Shown: piece by piece, positions 35,754-45,087 of the stretch
How the letters are laid out: each line of letters starts with the position of its first letter
Numbering within the stretch: position 1 is the stretch's first letter
Assembly: GCF_000300235.2 (NCBI RefSeq)
Contig: NZ_CP004388.1
Span: 4,512,571 to 4,576,570, forward strand
Length of the DNA: 64,000 nucleotides
Direction: 5' to 3'
From: Thalassospira xiamenensis M-5 = DSM 17429
GTDB lineage: Bacteria; Pseudomonadota; Alphaproteobacteria; Rhodospirillales; Thalassospiraceae
The notes under the pieces: model-generated
Told to the model about the DNA's origin: nothing
Seen by the model: only the letters and a program-made list of their open reading frames with translations
Database searches by the model: none
Position numbers and translations under genes: made by a program

Positions 35754-36539
35754 TCAGTGTTTTGCAAGCGTATTTCTGATTTTTTCTATTATTTCTTGTA
35801 TTTTCTCTGCTTGTTCAACCGGAGCTGCACCGGGCCGTTCAACCATGATGATCGGTATGTTCAGTTCGCGGGCAGCCAGAATCTTGGCTTCGGTAGCATC
35901 ACCGCCGCTATTTTTGCTGACGATGACATCGATTTTGTGGCGTTGCAGAAGTTCGATTTCCCCTTCGGCCGTGAAGGGACCACGGGCAATCAGCCATTCA
36001 CCCAGAGTCAGATTGAATGGATCTTTGGGAGACTCGACAGTCCGCACAAGCAGCCATGTTTTTTCCAAGCCTTCGAAATGGGCAAGATCCTTGCGTCCGC
36101 TGGCGATCAAGGCGCGTTTTCCGTGTTCGGGCAGGATTTGAGCTGCCTCTGCGAGGCTTCTGACGATGATCCAGCGGTCTTTATCCGTTTTTTGCCATGC
36201 TGACCGCTGAAACTGAATGCAGGGTGTCGCCACCGCGTGACAGGCTTGGGCAATGTGGCTGGATATCTGTGTGGCATAGGGGTGAGTTGCATCGATCACG
36301 AGATCGATTTTTTCCGAACCCAGACAGGATATGATGCCTTCGGCTCCGCCAAAACCACCAATGCGGACGGGGATGCCATCCGGTAATCTTGGGGCACTGG
36401 TACGACCGGCAAGAGAGAGCTGCAGACGCACATCTGATCCGAATTCCTGTAACAGGTCAGCAGCGATACGGTTGGCATCCCCCGTGCCGCCAAAAATAAG
36501 AATGTTCAGCGGGGTTTCTGTGTTTCGAGGGGGAGTCAT
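35754..36539 (-). CDS. cobK: Precorrin-6A (cobalt-precorrin-6A) reductase
   Basis: A 261-residue NADPH-dependent reductase reducing the C18-C19 double bond of the corrin precursor. Family segments: ILIFGGTGDANRIAADLL near the N-terminus, VIDATHPYATQISSHI, FQRSAWQ, and IVSKNSGGDATEAKI near the C-terminus. Length fits CobK/CbiJ. It lies 26 bases downstream of cbiD on the same strand. Whether the substrate contains cobalt cannot be told. Confidence 0.95.
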   Translation of the reverse strand: MTPPRNTETPLNILIFGGTGDANRIAADLLQEFGSDVRLQLSLAGRTSAPRLPDGIPVRIGGFGGAEGIISCLGSEKIDLVIDATHPYATQISSHIAQACHAVATPCIQFQRSAWQKTDKDRWIIVRSLAEAAQILPEHGKRALIASGRKDLAHFEGLEKTWLLVRTVESPKDPFNLTLGEWLIARGPFTAEGEIELLQRHKIDVIVSKNSGGDATEAKILAARELNIPIIMVERPGAAPVEQAEKIQEIIEKIRNTLAKH

Positions 36540-36565
36540 ATGTTGCGGGCCTGTTCTTGTTCATT

Positions 36566-37699
36566 TTAAAGGTTCGGCTTTGTGCCTTCGGCGGGAAGAA
36601 AGGCGTCAAAATCACCATGTCCGGCACGGGCGATGATCCTGCCAACACGATCAACAACGACAATTTCGATGGCGGAAGCACCGTCGATGGTTGCGCGGGC
36701 GGTTTCACCAGCCTGAAGGGCAATGGTGCGTGCTATATCAACGTTTCTGGATGAGCAAAGTTCCAGAACCTGTTTGGCCGTATTGGCATTGGCAATTTCA
36801 GATACCAGTTCGGCATCACCGCCAAGTGCGGCAACTGTATCAGAGAGCTTGTTGAAATCGACTTCGGACCGGCTGCTATGCAGATCCATATGGCCCTGCG
36901 CCAGTTTGACCAGTTTGGCAAATCCGCCTGAAATTGTGATATAATCGACTGGATGGCGACGCAGATATTTTAGCATGCCGCCAACAAAGTCGCCCATATC
37001 CAGGATAGCCTCGTCCGGCAGATTATAAAATTGCCGAATGGCAGCTTCGGACGTTTTGCCGGTGGCCCCGGCAACATGTTTGCGGCCGGTGGCGCGCGCG
37101 ACATCAATGCCACGATGGATGGAATGAACCCACGCCGAACAGCTGAACGGAATCACCACGCCGGTGGTTCCCAGTACGGAAAGACCGCCAACAATTCCCA
37201 GTCGCGGGTTCCAGGTTTTCAGAGCGATTTCCCGCCCGCCGGGAATGGAAATTTCAATTTCGACATCGGTAGTCGCGTTAAACCTGTTTGCCAGTTCGAC
37301 GATCTGCTGTGTCATCATTTCGCGCGGTTTGGGGTTGATCGCGGCTTCGCCCACCGGGATGGGCAGGCCAGGTTTCGTAATCATCCCGACACCGTCGCCG
37401 GCATGGAAGGTGATGCCGGACCCCTGTTGTCCATGGCGGATTGTTGCAATGATTTCCGCGCCATGGGTGACATCGGGATCATCGCCTGCATCCTTGATCA
37501 CGCTTGCCCGTGCCCAGCCATCGCCGGTTTCAGCCTTGATCAGGTTAAAGGATGGTGTTTCACCCCGGGGAAGGATGATGGTGACCGGATCAGGAAATTC
37601 GCCAGACAAAAGCGCTTGCCACGCCGCGCGGGTTGCCGCGGTGGCACAGGCCCCCGTTGTCCATCCCTTGCGTAGTGGTCCGTCCGGTTTTCGGGTCAT
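36566..37699 (-). CDS. cbiD: Cobalt-precorrin-5B C1-methyltransferase
   Basis: A 377-residue enzyme methylating C1 after loss of the C2 acetaldehyde fragment, the early-cobalt counterpart of CobF. The N-terminal signature GWTTGACATAATRAAW is clear, followed by GDGVGMITKPGLPIPVGE and VGGLSVLGTTGVV. Together with the CbiG domain fused to CobJ this points to cobalt-bearing intermediates. It is the first gene of a cbiD-cobK unit and is divergent from cobA; a TTGTCA-17-TAATAA promoter is proposed upstream. Confidence 0.95.
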   Translation of the reverse strand: MTRKPDGPLRKGWTTGACATAATRAAWQALLSGEFPDPVTIILPRGETPSFNLIKAETGDGWARASVIKDAGDDPDVTHGAEIIATIRHGQQGSGITFHAGDGVGMITKPGLPIPVGEAAINPKPREMMTQQIVELANRFNATTDVEIEISIPGGREIALKTWNPRLGIVGGLSVLGTTGVVIPFSCSAWVHSIHRGIDVARATGRKHVAGATGKTSEAAIRQFYNLPDEAILDMGDFVGGMLKYLRRHPVDYITISGGFAKLVKLAQGHMDLHSSRSEVDFNKLSDTVAALGGDAELVSEIANANTAKQVLELCSSRNVDIARTIALQAGETARATIDGASAIEIVVVDRVGRIIARAGHGDFDAFLPAEGTKPNL

Positions 37700-37745
37700 G
37701 GGGCGGGCGATCCCGGTTTATGGCTTTGAAGATTTGGGTTAACCA

Positions 37746-37774
37746 TTATTATGGCACCACGCATTTTTTGACAA
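37746..37774 (-). promoter_or_regulatory. Putative cbiD-cobK promoter
   Basis: On the minus strand, -35 TTGTCA (37774-37769), 17 bases, -10 TAATAA (37751-37746). Transcription would start roughly 40 bases before the cbiD ATG. The -35 overlaps that of the divergent cobA promoter. Confidence 0.5.
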
Positions 37775-37798
37775 AGCTCATATATTAAACATTATAAA
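37768..37798 (+). promoter_or_regulatory. Putative cobA promoter
   Basis: TTGACA (37768-37773) is followed after 17-19 bases by ATTATAAA (37791-37798). Transcription would begin near 37805, leaving about 130 bases of AT-rich leader before the cobA ATG. No riboswitch is visible in that leader. Confidence 0.5.
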
Positions 37799-37934
37799 TG
37801 ATGTGGTATTAGGTAAATAACGAAAAAAATACGGATTAATATGTTGGACGTAGCACCAAGATGCTGTTTAACATATCCATACGATCCGGTCCTGCACAGA
37901 TGGACCAGTTGGCTGAGAGATAAAGAATTCCGCA

Positions 37935-38804
37935 ATGACGACACTTGGTCTTGATTTTCCGGTATTTGAGCCGGGTTGGGTTTGGCTGGTCGGCGCAGGT
38001 CCGGGTGATCCCGGTTTGCTGACGCTTCATGCTGTCAATGCGATGCAGCAGGCCGATATTGTTGTCTATGATGCGTTGGTTGATGACCGGATTCTCAATC
38101 TTTTGCGTTCGGATGCCAAGCGTGTTTATGCCGGGAAGCGCGGTGGTCGGCCGTCTTCAAAGCAAACGGATATATCCCTGCAGCTTGTTGATTACGCCAA
38201 GCAGGGCTTAAGGGTTCTGCGGCTTAAGGGTGGTGATCCGTTTGTTTTTGGTCGCGGTGGTGAAGAAGGTCTGACGCTGGTTGAACATAATGTGCCGTTC
38301 CGGGTCGTGCCGGGTATTACGGCGGGGATTGCCGGTGCGGCCTATGCCGGGATTCCAACAACGCATCGTGATTGCAATTCATCGGTAACCTTTGTCACAG
38401 GCCACGGTTCAAGTGGCGAAATGCCCGATAACATTAATTGGGCGGCTCTTGCCAAAGGGGCGCCGGTATTGGTGCTGTATATGGCGATGAAGCATTTGCG
38501 CCGTATTTCATCGGAACTGATGGCCAATGGACGATCCGGTGACGAACCACTTGCGGTTATCAATCAGGCAACAACCCCCAATCAGGGCATTCTGATTTCA
38601 ACGCTTGCCAATGCGGCCGATGATGTCGAAAAAGCCGGTGTGGAACCGCCGGCAGTTTGTATTCTGGGCAAGGTGGTCGACTTGCGCGACCGGTTGAACT
38701 GGCTTTCGCCGCAGGATGACGTCAAAGCCGTGCGCCATGTTCCGTTCGAACAGGTTCTTGACCTTATTACCATGCCGGTGGATACGAACGTTTCCAAATC
38801 CTGA
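37935..38804 (+). CDS. cobA: Uroporphyrinogen-III C-methyltransferase
   Basis: A 289-residue SUMT that methylates uroporphyrinogen III at C2 and C7 to give precorrin-2, the entry to cobalamin and sirohaem. The SAM-binding LVGAGPGDPGLLTLHAV is near residues 16-32, and LRLKGGDPFVFGRGGEE and VVPGITAGIAGAAYAGIP follow. No oxidase/ferrochelatase (CysG-type) domain is fused. It is divergent from cbiD and precedes the SafE-like gene. Confidence 0.95.
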   Translation: MTTLGLDFPVFEPGWVWLVGAGPGDPGLLTLHAVNAMQQADIVVYDALVDDRILNLLRSDAKRVYAGKRGGRPSSKQTDISLQLVDYAKQGLRVLRLKGGDPFVFGRGGEEGLTLVEHNVPFRVVPGITAGIAGAAYAGIPTTHRDCNSSVTFVTGHGSSGEMPDNINWAALAKGAPVLVLYMAMKHLRRISSELMANGRSGDEPLAVINQATTPNQGILISTLANAADDVEKAGVEPPAVCILGKVVDLRDRLNWLSPQDDVKAVRHVPFEQVLDLITMPVDTNVSKS

Positions 38805-38882
38805 GTTCCGGATTGATCTATATCGTTGTTCTCAATGGATCGGCGCGTCACAATCGACGCAACTGATCATTCCGGGTGGATC

Positions 38883-39671
38883 ATGGACGAACAACAGATA
38901 CTGATCCGCATCATCGAAAGCGGCTGGGCACAATGCGCCACTGTCCTTCAAGAGGACAGCGGCGTTTTGGCGACAGCATTGATTGCCGGACTTGTCGGCA
39001 GTGCCACGCACTGTGTCGGGATGTGTGGGCCATTTGTGATCAGTCAGGTCACGTCGCGCATGGAAAAGCTGCCGCTTGAAAAGATGAGCGAGCTTCGCCG
39101 ACTTACCGGGGCCGCCTTATTGCCTTATCAGTTTGGCCGATTGACGACCTATACCCTGCTTGGTGTGATGGCGGGCTTTTTCGCCGATAGCATCACGGTG
39201 CTGACCAAAATCTGGTGGTTGGGGCCTATGTTGCTTTTGTGTGCGGCACTTTTCTTTCTGGTCTTTGGGGTAATCGGTCTGGTGCCACATCTTGCCGGGC
39301 TGTTTCCAAACGTGGCTGGAGGAAATGCTGCGGGGGCATGGTGGAACCGTGTGGTTGGTGACCGAACCAAACCGCTATTTGGTGCGCCATTTGGCTGGCG
39401 GGGTTATCTGCTGGGGATCATGCTTGGATTTATTCCCTGCGGTCTGATTTATGGTGCGCTGGTTCTGGCGGCCGCAGGTGGCAATGCATTGACCGGCGGG
39501 TTCGTCATGGCGGTATTTGGTCTTGGCACCGTGCCGATGCTGTTTGCAACGGGTGTGATCGGCCAGTATGCCACCCGACGTTTTCGTGCTTTTATGGCAC
39601 CGGTTGGGCGGGGGCTTATGGTCGTTAACGCCATCATCCTTGCCATGCTGGCATTTCATCAGATCGGATAA
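38883..39671 (+). CDS. SafE/TauE-like multi-helix membrane protein (COG2836 type)
   Basis: A 262-residue protein with about six membrane helices. Its diagnostic segment SATHCVGMCGPFVI at the first helix carries two Cys and a His, typical of the COG2836 group related to DsbD-like and cytochrome-oxidase copper-assembly proteins; LLPYQFGRLTTYTLLGV and LLGIMLGFIPCGLIYGAL, with a further Cys, follow. Members have been linked to copper handling for respiratory oxidases, or to sulfite export; sequence does not decide. The downstream SCO gene favours copper. The ATG at 38883 fits best. Confidence 0.8.
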   Translation: MDEQQILIRIIESGWAQCATVLQEDSGVLATALIAGLVGSATHCVGMCGPFVISQVTSRMEKLPLEKMSELRRLTGAALLPYQFGRLTTYTLLGVMAGFFADSITVLTKIWWLGPMLLLCAALFFLVFGVIGLVPHLAGLFPNVAGGNAAGAWWNRVVGDRTKPLFGAPFGWRGYLLGIMLGFIPCGLIYGALVLAAAGGNALTGGFVMAVFGLGTVPMLFATGVIGQYATRRFRAFMAPVGRGLMVVNAIILAMLAFHQIG

Positions 39672-39826
39672 TTTTGCGAATTCGCAATGACGCTATTGTG
39701 AGCCATGGCACAGTCACGGGTCTTGCATGATCGTTTTGCGGATTTATAGTGCCCGCAAGACAGTGGGTTATTCATCCGGTTGATTGCGGCAAAGGTAATC
39801 CCGGGACAAAAGGAACAGGTAGCGGC

Positions 39827-40447
39827 GTGAGCAGGAAAACACTCGTAATCATTCTGGCGATTGCGCTGGTTCTCGGAATCGGATTGACCTATCGACTGAT
39901 GATGATGGGATCGGAAACCGTATCTTCAAGTTCGGGTGCTGCGGCAATTGGCGGCCCGTTTGAACTGGTTGATCAAAATGGTCAGACCCGCACCGAACAG
40001 GATTTCCGCGGAAAATACATGCTGATTTATTTCGGTTATACCTATTGTCCGGACGTTTGCCCGACCGAATTGCAGGTGATGGGCAATGCGCTTGATGCCC
40101 TTGATCCCGAAATTGCCAATGAAGTAACACCGGTCTTTATTTCGGTTGATCCGGAACGCGATACAGTTGACGCGATTGCGGCTTATGTTCCCCATTTTCA
40201 TGAACGTATGGTCGGCCTGACCGGAACGCTTGAACAGACTACAGCCGCGGCAAAGACTTTCCGTGTGTATTACGCCAAGGCATATGCCGACGGGGAAGCA
40301 AAGGATTCGGATGCCTATCTGATGGACCATTCGTCCTTTGTGTATCTGATGGGACGTGATGGGTCATTTATCCGTCACTTTAATTACGGAACAGCCCCGG
40401 AAGATATGGCAAAGGGCATTGCCGAAGTCGTTAAGAAGAACGGATGA
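39827..40447 (+). CDS. SCO1/SenC family copper-binding protein
   Basis: A 206-residue protein with an N-terminal membrane anchor ([19 protein letters not shown]) and a thioredoxin-fold periplasmic domain. The copper site is complete: [12 protein letters not shown] supplies C-x-x-x-C and DHSSFVYLM the His. SCO proteins deliver copper to the CuA or CuB centre of cytochrome oxidase. The GTG at 39827, after AGGAACAGG, fits; upstream codons to 39749 lack support. It follows the SafE-like gene, with cobB next. Confidence 0.9.
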   Translation: MSRKTLVIILAIALVLGIGLTYRLMMMGSETVSSSSGAAAIGGPFELVDQNGQTRTEQDFRGKYMLIYFGYTYCPDVCPTELQVMGNALDALDPEIANEVTPVFISVDPERDTVDAIAAYVPHFHERMVGLTGTLEQTTAAAKTFRVYYAKAYADGEAKDSDAYLMDHSSFVYLMGRDGSFIRHFNYGTAPEDMAKGIAEVVKKNG

Positions 40448-40502
40448 TTACCGCGTTTCTGTAGGGATCAGTTTGTGCGGCATTCAGGGAAACCGGAAGA
40501 AT

Positions 40503-41843
40503 ATGGAATTATCTGCAATGCAGCTTCCGGGCCTGATTATTGCCGCACCTTCGTCAAATAGCGGCAAGACGGTTCTGACGCTTGGCCTTTTGCGTGCACT
40601 TGCCAATCGGGGTGTTCGTGTAGCGGCGGCGAAAACCGGACCGGACTATATAGACCCGGCATTTCAGGCCGCTGCATGCCGAGAAAAATGTATCAATCTT
40701 GATCCCTGGGCGATGTCCGGTAATCAGATCGTTACGCTTGCCCAGCGGCAGGCCGGGGAGAAGTCACTTCTTCTGTGCGAAGGCGTGATGGGGTTGTTTG
40801 ACGGGGCGGCGGACGGCAGTGGGTCGACGGCCGATCTTGCGGCGATGATGAATTGGCCGGTGGTGCTGGTTATTGACGTCAAGGGGCAGTCGGCATCGGC
40901 TGCCGCGGTGATCGCCGGGTTCGCCGGCTTTCGCAAAGATGTGAAAATTGCGGCTGTGATCCTGAACCGGGTTGGCAGTTATCGGCATCGTATGATGATT
41001 GAAACGGCATGCCGCGAACATCTTCCGGAAATTCCTGTGATCGGGGCGGTCCGGCGCAGTGATACATTATCGCTGCCCGAACGGCATCTTGGCCTTGTGC
41101 AGGCAGGCGAACATGACGCGCTTGATGTGTTTCTTGATCAGGCGGCCGGGATTATTGCCGAGGATGTCAATCTTGATCAGTTGATCGGTCTGGTACGCGG
41201 GCGGAAACTTGCGGTGGGGGCTGGTGATGGTTCGGATGCGGTTGGCATCGGTATCCCGCCATTGGGGCAGCATATCGCCATCGCACGGGATACGGCTTTT
41301 GCCTTTGCCTATCCCCATCTTCTTGAAGACTGGCGCCGTCAGGGGGCGGAATTATCGTTCTTTTCCCCGCTTGCCGATGAACCTCCCAGCAAGGGGGCGA
41401 ACGCGGTCTATCTGCCGGGCGGTTATCCGGAACTGCATGGGGAACAACTGGCGAATGCCGGAAATTTCAAAGCGGCACTCGCGGCGCTGGCAGCCAGAAA
41501 TATCCCGATCTATGGCGAATGCGGTGGCTATATGATGCTGGGCGAGGCATTGATTGATGCAACTGGCCAACATCACCAGATGCTTGGGCTTTTGCCCCTT
41601 GTGACGAGCTTTGCTGATCGCAAGCTGCATTTGGGATATCGAACACTGGTTTTGTCCGGGGCAACAGCTTTGGGGCCGGTTGGGACCGTTCTTCGCGGGC
41701 ACGAGTTTCACTATGCCTCGACCATCAAAGCCGATGGTACGCCCCTTGGAAACATGGCCACGGCAACTGGTGATGACCTTGGCAGTGCCGGTTTGATGAA
41801 GGGCAGTGTTTTCGGCTCGTTCTTTCATCTGATCTGCCAGTAG
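40503..41843 (+). CDS. cobB: Cobyrinic acid a,c-diamide synthase
   Basis: A 446-residue glutamine amidotransferase that amidates the a and c side chains of (hydrogeno)cobyrinic acid. The N-terminal ATPase domain has AAPSSNSGKTVLTLGLL (about 14-30) and AKTGPDYIDPAFQAAAC; the C-terminal glutaminase has Cys340 in YGECGGYMMLGE and His near the end. The ATG at 40503 is preceded by CCGGAAG; an open frame extends upstream into the SCO gene but is unlikely to be used. CobB (metal-free) and CbiA (cobalt) types cannot be told apart from sequence. Confidence 0.95.
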   Translation: MELSAMQLPGLIIAAPSSNSGKTVLTLGLLRALANRGVRVAAAKTGPDYIDPAFQAAACREKCINLDPWAMSGNQIVTLAQRQAGEKSLLLCEGVMGLFDGAADGSGSTADLAAMMNWPVVLVIDVKGQSASAAAVIAGFAGFRKDVKIAAVILNRVGSYRHRMMIETACREHLPEIPVIGAVRRSDTLSLPERHLGLVQAGEHDALDVFLDQAAGIIAEDVNLDQLIGLVRGRKLAVGAGDGSDAVGIGIPPLGQHIAIARDTAFAFAYPHLLEDWRRQGAELSFFSPLADEPPSKGANAVYLPGGYPELHGEQLANAGNFKAALAALAARNIPIYGECGGYMMLGEALIDATGQHHQMLGLLPLVTSFADRKLHLGYRTLVLSGATALGPVGTVLRGHEFHYASTIKADGTPLGNMATATGDDLGSAGLMKGSVFGSFFHLICQ

Positions 41844-41927
41844 CTTCGATTGGTGATCTTTGCGGTTTGGAAGTCCGCCATATGCTACAATCCAAAAATA
41901 ATAAAATGATGCCGGACGAGAGAGACG

Positions 41928-42389
41928 ATGACAGAGCCGACGGTTGAGACAGGGAATGAACCGTTTTGGGAAACCAAGACGCTTGATGAAATGACTACCG
42001 AGGAATGGGAGTCCATTTGCGACGGATGCGGCAAATGCTGTCTGCATAAGCTGCAGGATGAGGACACCGACTTTGTTTATTATACCTCGGTAGCCTGTCG
42101 ATTACTCGATTGCGAAACCTGCAGCTGCAAGGATTATCCAAATCGAACCCAGCATGTGCCTGACTGTGTGCAACTTTCGCAGGAAAACGTCACGACATTG
42201 TCCTGGATGCCATCGACATGTGCCTATCGTTTGATGGCCGAAGGAAAAGGATTACCTGACTGGCACCCACTAATTTCAGGACGCGCAGACTCAACGATCG
42301 CGGCGGGAATGTCGATCAAGGGAATGGTGATCTCAGAGGATGACGCCCACCCTGATTTGACCCGATATATTGTAAAATGGCCAGCTTGA
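41928..42389 (+). CDS. YcgN-family cysteine-cluster protein (UPF0260)
   Basis: A 153-residue protein with the Cys pattern of the YcgN/UPF0260 family: CDGCGKCCLHKL, then VACRLLDCETCSCKDYPNR and HVPDCVQL. The clustered Cys suggest metal or Fe-S binding; function is not established. The C-terminal HPLISGRADSTIAAGMSI is also characteristic. It stands alone between cobB and a chemoreceptor, with hairpins downstream. Confidence 0.88.
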   Translation: MTEPTVETGNEPFWETKTLDEMTTEEWESICDGCGKCCLHKLQDEDTDFVYYTSVACRLLDCETCSCKDYPNRTQHVPDCVQLSQENVTTLSWMPSTCAYRLMAEGKGLPDWHPLISGRADSTIAAGMSIKGMVISEDDAHPDLTRYIVKWPA

Positions 42390-42465
42390 ACGTATAATCC
42401 AAAGTATGTTCACCTATGCTAAAATAGGTGGTTGATTACTTCATCGGTATAGATACCCTGTGATC

Positions 42466-42498
42466 CGAACAATTGCGCAGTATATGCGGAATTGTTCG
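42466..42498 (+). terminator. Terminator after the YcgN-family gene
   Basis: CGAACAATT (42466-42474) pairs with AATTGTTCG (42490-42498), extended inward with one mismatch by GCGCA/TGCGG, followed by TTTTGTTTTT. A second hairpin, CACCTAT/ATAGGTG, lies just upstream at 42411-42430. Confidence 0.75.
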
Positions 42499-42572
42499 TT
42501 TTGTTTTTATACATGCCTCTAAATGACCGGGTCTTCAGTTAGAAACCCGGGCAACACAAGGAAGACATTCGG

Positions 42573-44063
42573 ATGGGTTTTGCGTCACTTTTCAGTAATG
42601 ACAAGTCGCAGGAAGGTCAGCAGATTGTAAATGCGCTTAGCCTGTCGATGGCTGTTATCGAGTTTTCGATTAATGGTAAGATTCTGACCGCCAATGATAA
42701 TTTCCTGAAAACAATGGGTTTCTCGCTGGAGGAAATTGTTGGTCGGCATCATTCGATGTTTGTCCCGCGTGAAATCAGTAATGGCGAAGAATACCGGAAA
42801 TTCTGGGAACAGCTTCGCAGCGGTAAATTCTCGTCGGGTGCTGTGCCGCATGTGCGCAAAAATGGCGAGATGATATGGCTTGAAGCAACTTACAACCCGA
42901 TTCTTGGCAAAGACGGAAAGCCGACGAAGGTCGTCAAATTTGCATCCGACATTACAGCGCGTCGCGTTGAGCGTGCGGTTTTGCAAAGTGTCTTTGACGC
43001 GATGGAAAAATCGCAGGCCGTGATCGAGTTTGACCTGAAGGGCATTATCCTTAAGGCAAACAAGAATTTTCTCGATGCCATGGGATACAGACTCGATGAA
43101 ATTATCGGCAAGCATCACAGCATGTTTGTTGAGCCAGAATATCGTGACTCTGCCGAATATCGCTCGTTCTGGGAAACCCTGAAAACCGGGAATTTCCATA
43201 CGGGCCAATTCAAACGCGTCGGCAAGGGCGGCAAGGAAATCTGGATTGAGGCGTCCTATAACCCGGTGCTTGATCCGGTTGGAAAGCCTTTCAAGGTGAT
43301 CAAGTTCGCGACAGATATTACCGAGCAAACCCTTCTGTTGCTTGAGCTCAAGACCATGATCGATCAGAACTTTACCGAGATCGATAGTAACATCGCCGCT
43401 TTGGGCAATTCGGCCAATCAAAGTGTCAGCACATCCGAGGAAACCTCGCATACGGTGCAGACCGTTGCGGCCAGTGCCGAGCAGATGGCGGCATCAATTG
43501 CAGAAATTTCGCGTAGTATGGCGCAGTCTCGTGACGAAACAGAGCGCGCATTTGATCAGACGATCAGCGCCAACAGCTCGACCCAGCGTATGGCGGAGGT
43601 TGTCGAGTCAATGGGGAGCATCGTTGAAGTCATTCAGAATATTGCCGGGCAGATCAACCTTCTGGCATTGAATGCGACGATAGAGAGCGCGCGTGCGGGC
43701 GATGCTGGCAAGGGGTTTGCCGTTGTTGCCAACGAGGTTAAGAACCTGGCCAATCAGGCCGCTCGTGCGACCGAGCAGATTTCCGATGAAATTTCAGGCA
43801 TTCAGTCGATCTCGTCGGAGGTTGTCGGTGCCCTTGAAACCATTCGTCGTTCGGTGGAAACGGTCAGGGACAGTGTCACCAACATATCCTCGGCGGTTGA
43901 GGAACAAAGTGCGGTGACTGAAGGCGTTTCGGAAAACATGCGCATGATGGCAGGTGCGGTTGATGGTCTTGCCCGGAACCTTGATAACATCAAGTCCACC
44001 ACGGGTATGGTCGCCGACTCGGTCAGTCGAACCCGTAAGGCTGCGGAAGTCCTGGCGCGTTAA
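42573..44063 (+). CDS. Soluble chemoreceptor with two PAS domains
   Basis: A 496-residue protein with no membrane helix: PAS 1 (about 20-128), PAS 2 (about 143-250), then a chemoreceptor signalling domain with [20 protein letters not shown]. The two PAS domains are alike, each with GRHHSMFV or GKHHSMFV and an EATYNPI or EASYNPV segment before FASDIT or FATDIT, indicating tandem duplication. This layout is that of BdlA/Aer2-like cytoplasmic receptors sensing redox state, haem or oxygen. Cofactor is unknown. A terminator follows at 44091. Confidence 0.92.
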   Translation: MGFASLFSNDKSQEGQQIVNALSLSMAVIEFSINGKILTANDNFLKTMGFSLEEIVGRHHSMFVPREISNGEEYRKFWEQLRSGKFSSGAVPHVRKNGEMIWLEATYNPILGKDGKPTKVVKFASDITARRVERAVLQSVFDAMEKSQAVIEFDLKGIILKANKNFLDAMGYRLDEIIGKHHSMFVEPEYRDSAEYRSFWETLKTGNFHTGQFKRVGKGGKEIWIEASYNPVLDPVGKPFKVIKFATDITEQTLLLLELKTMIDQNFTEIDSNIAALGNSANQSVSTSEETSHTVQTVAASAEQMAASIAEISRSMAQSRDETERAFDQTISANSSTQRMAEVVESMGSIVEVIQNIAGQINLLALNATIESARAGDAGKGFAVVANEVKNLANQAARATEQISDEISGIQSISSEVVGALETIRRSVETVRDSVTNISSAVEEQSAVTEGVSENMRMMAGAVDGLARNLDNIKSTTGMVADSVSRTRKAAEVLAR

Positions 44064-44091
44064 CCGTCTGATTTCCTATACAGATGTATCG

Positions 44092-44129
44092 AACTGCAGG
44101 ATGGCCGATGCATTCGGCCGTCCAGTTTT
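44092..44129 (+). terminator. Terminator after the PAS chemoreceptor
   Basis: GGATGGCCGA (44099-44108) pairs with TCGGCCGTCC (44114-44123) around TGCAT, with outer AACT/AGTT pairing and TTTTGTTTG after it. Confidence 0.8.
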
Positions 44130-44255
44130 GTTTGTGCGGTGACGGTTTTGAGACTTTATCGCGAAAACAAATCTGAACAGCTTGCCTAATGTTCACTGTC
44201 TCAGCAAAAATAGACACTCATTGCAAATGATCCGCAAACAGCGCGGTGACAGGGA

Positions 44256-45008
44256 ATGTCGAGTGAATATATGCGCATAGATGTTCTGGGTGTTGGCGAG
44301 GCATTCGATCCCGCCTTTGAAAACTCATCCGTCGTGGTGAGTGCAAATGGCTATCGGTTGATGATTGACTGTGGGGCAACGGTGCCCGGATTGCTGATGC
44401 GCAAGTTTCCCGATCCGGATGCCATTGATGCGATTTATTTCACCCACATGCATCCCGATCACGTTTTCGGACTGGTGCCGGTTATGCTGAACTGGCGCGA
44501 TGACGGTCGATCAAAGCCGATCCATATCATCGCGACACCTGCGGTACGCAATCATCTGGAAAAGATCATGGAGCTTGGCTTTGCCGGGCTTGGAAGTGCG
44601 TGGCCGTTTGAAATTATCTGGCATGCGGTGCCGGAAACCACGCAGATAGGTCCGTTCGAAACCAAATTTGCCCGTTCCGATCACAGCGTTCAGAACCATG
44701 CAATTTTGCTGCGTTTCGAAAATAAGGGTTTTGCCTATTCCGGTGACGGTAACGTGACAGCCGATACTACAGCGCTTTTTACCGCTGCTGATCTGGTGTT
44801 TCAGGAAACATATTTGCCCAAGCATGATCCAAAACATGCCGCGCACTGCGATTTGGAAACTGTTCTGCAATTGGCATCTGATATGCCCGGATCACGTTTC
44901 TGGCTCTATCACATCAAACGTGATGTAAGACGTGAGATCGCCGAACTTCTGCGCGAAAATCCGCAGGTACGGGTTGCCGTACCTGGCGAAGTGATCGAAA
45001 TTCGTTAG
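44256..45008 (+). CDS. MBL-fold metallohydrolase
   Basis: A 250-residue metallo-beta-lactamase-fold hydrolase. The zinc motif FTHMHPDHVFGL gives H-x-H-x-D-H; further ligands are in SDHSVQNHA and the Asp of AYSGDGNVT, and a late His in WLYHIKRD. The layout is of the RNase Z/arylsulfatase-like group; substrate unknown. GACAGGGA precedes the ATG; an internal ATG at 44271 is an alternative. A bidirectional terminator follows. Confidence 0.88.
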   Translation: MSSEYMRIDVLGVGEAFDPAFENSSVVVSANGYRLMIDCGATVPGLLMRKFPDPDAIDAIYFTHMHPDHVFGLVPVMLNWRDDGRSKPIHIIATPAVRNHLEKIMELGFAGLGSAWPFEIIWHAVPETTQIGPFETKFARSDHSVQNHAILLRFENKGFAYSGDGNVTADTTALFTAADLVFQETYLPKHDPKHAAHCDLETVLQLASDMPGSRFWLYHIKRDVRREIAELLRENPQVRVAVPGEVIEIR

Positions 45009-45034
45009 GGTGACGCCTGATCAAACCCAGCAAA

Positions 45035-45056
45035 AAGGCAGCCCATTGGCTGCCTT
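45035..45056. terminator. Bidirectional terminator
   Basis: A perfect 9-bp stem, AAGGCAGCC (45035-45043) with GGCTGCCTT (45048-45056), loop CATT, preceded by an A run and followed by T-rich sequence. It separates the MBL gene (plus) from the DUF1150 gene (minus). Confidence 0.85.
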
Positions 45057-45087
45057 CTGATTTCCGAGATATCCTGATCGGGTCGTC

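Noticed and set aside
37909..37925. GGCTGAGAGATAAAG, resembling the start of a thiamine (TPP) riboswitch, just before cobA
   Set aside because: The rest of the TPP aptamer (the AACCTGATC block and its pairing) is absent, so this is a chance match.
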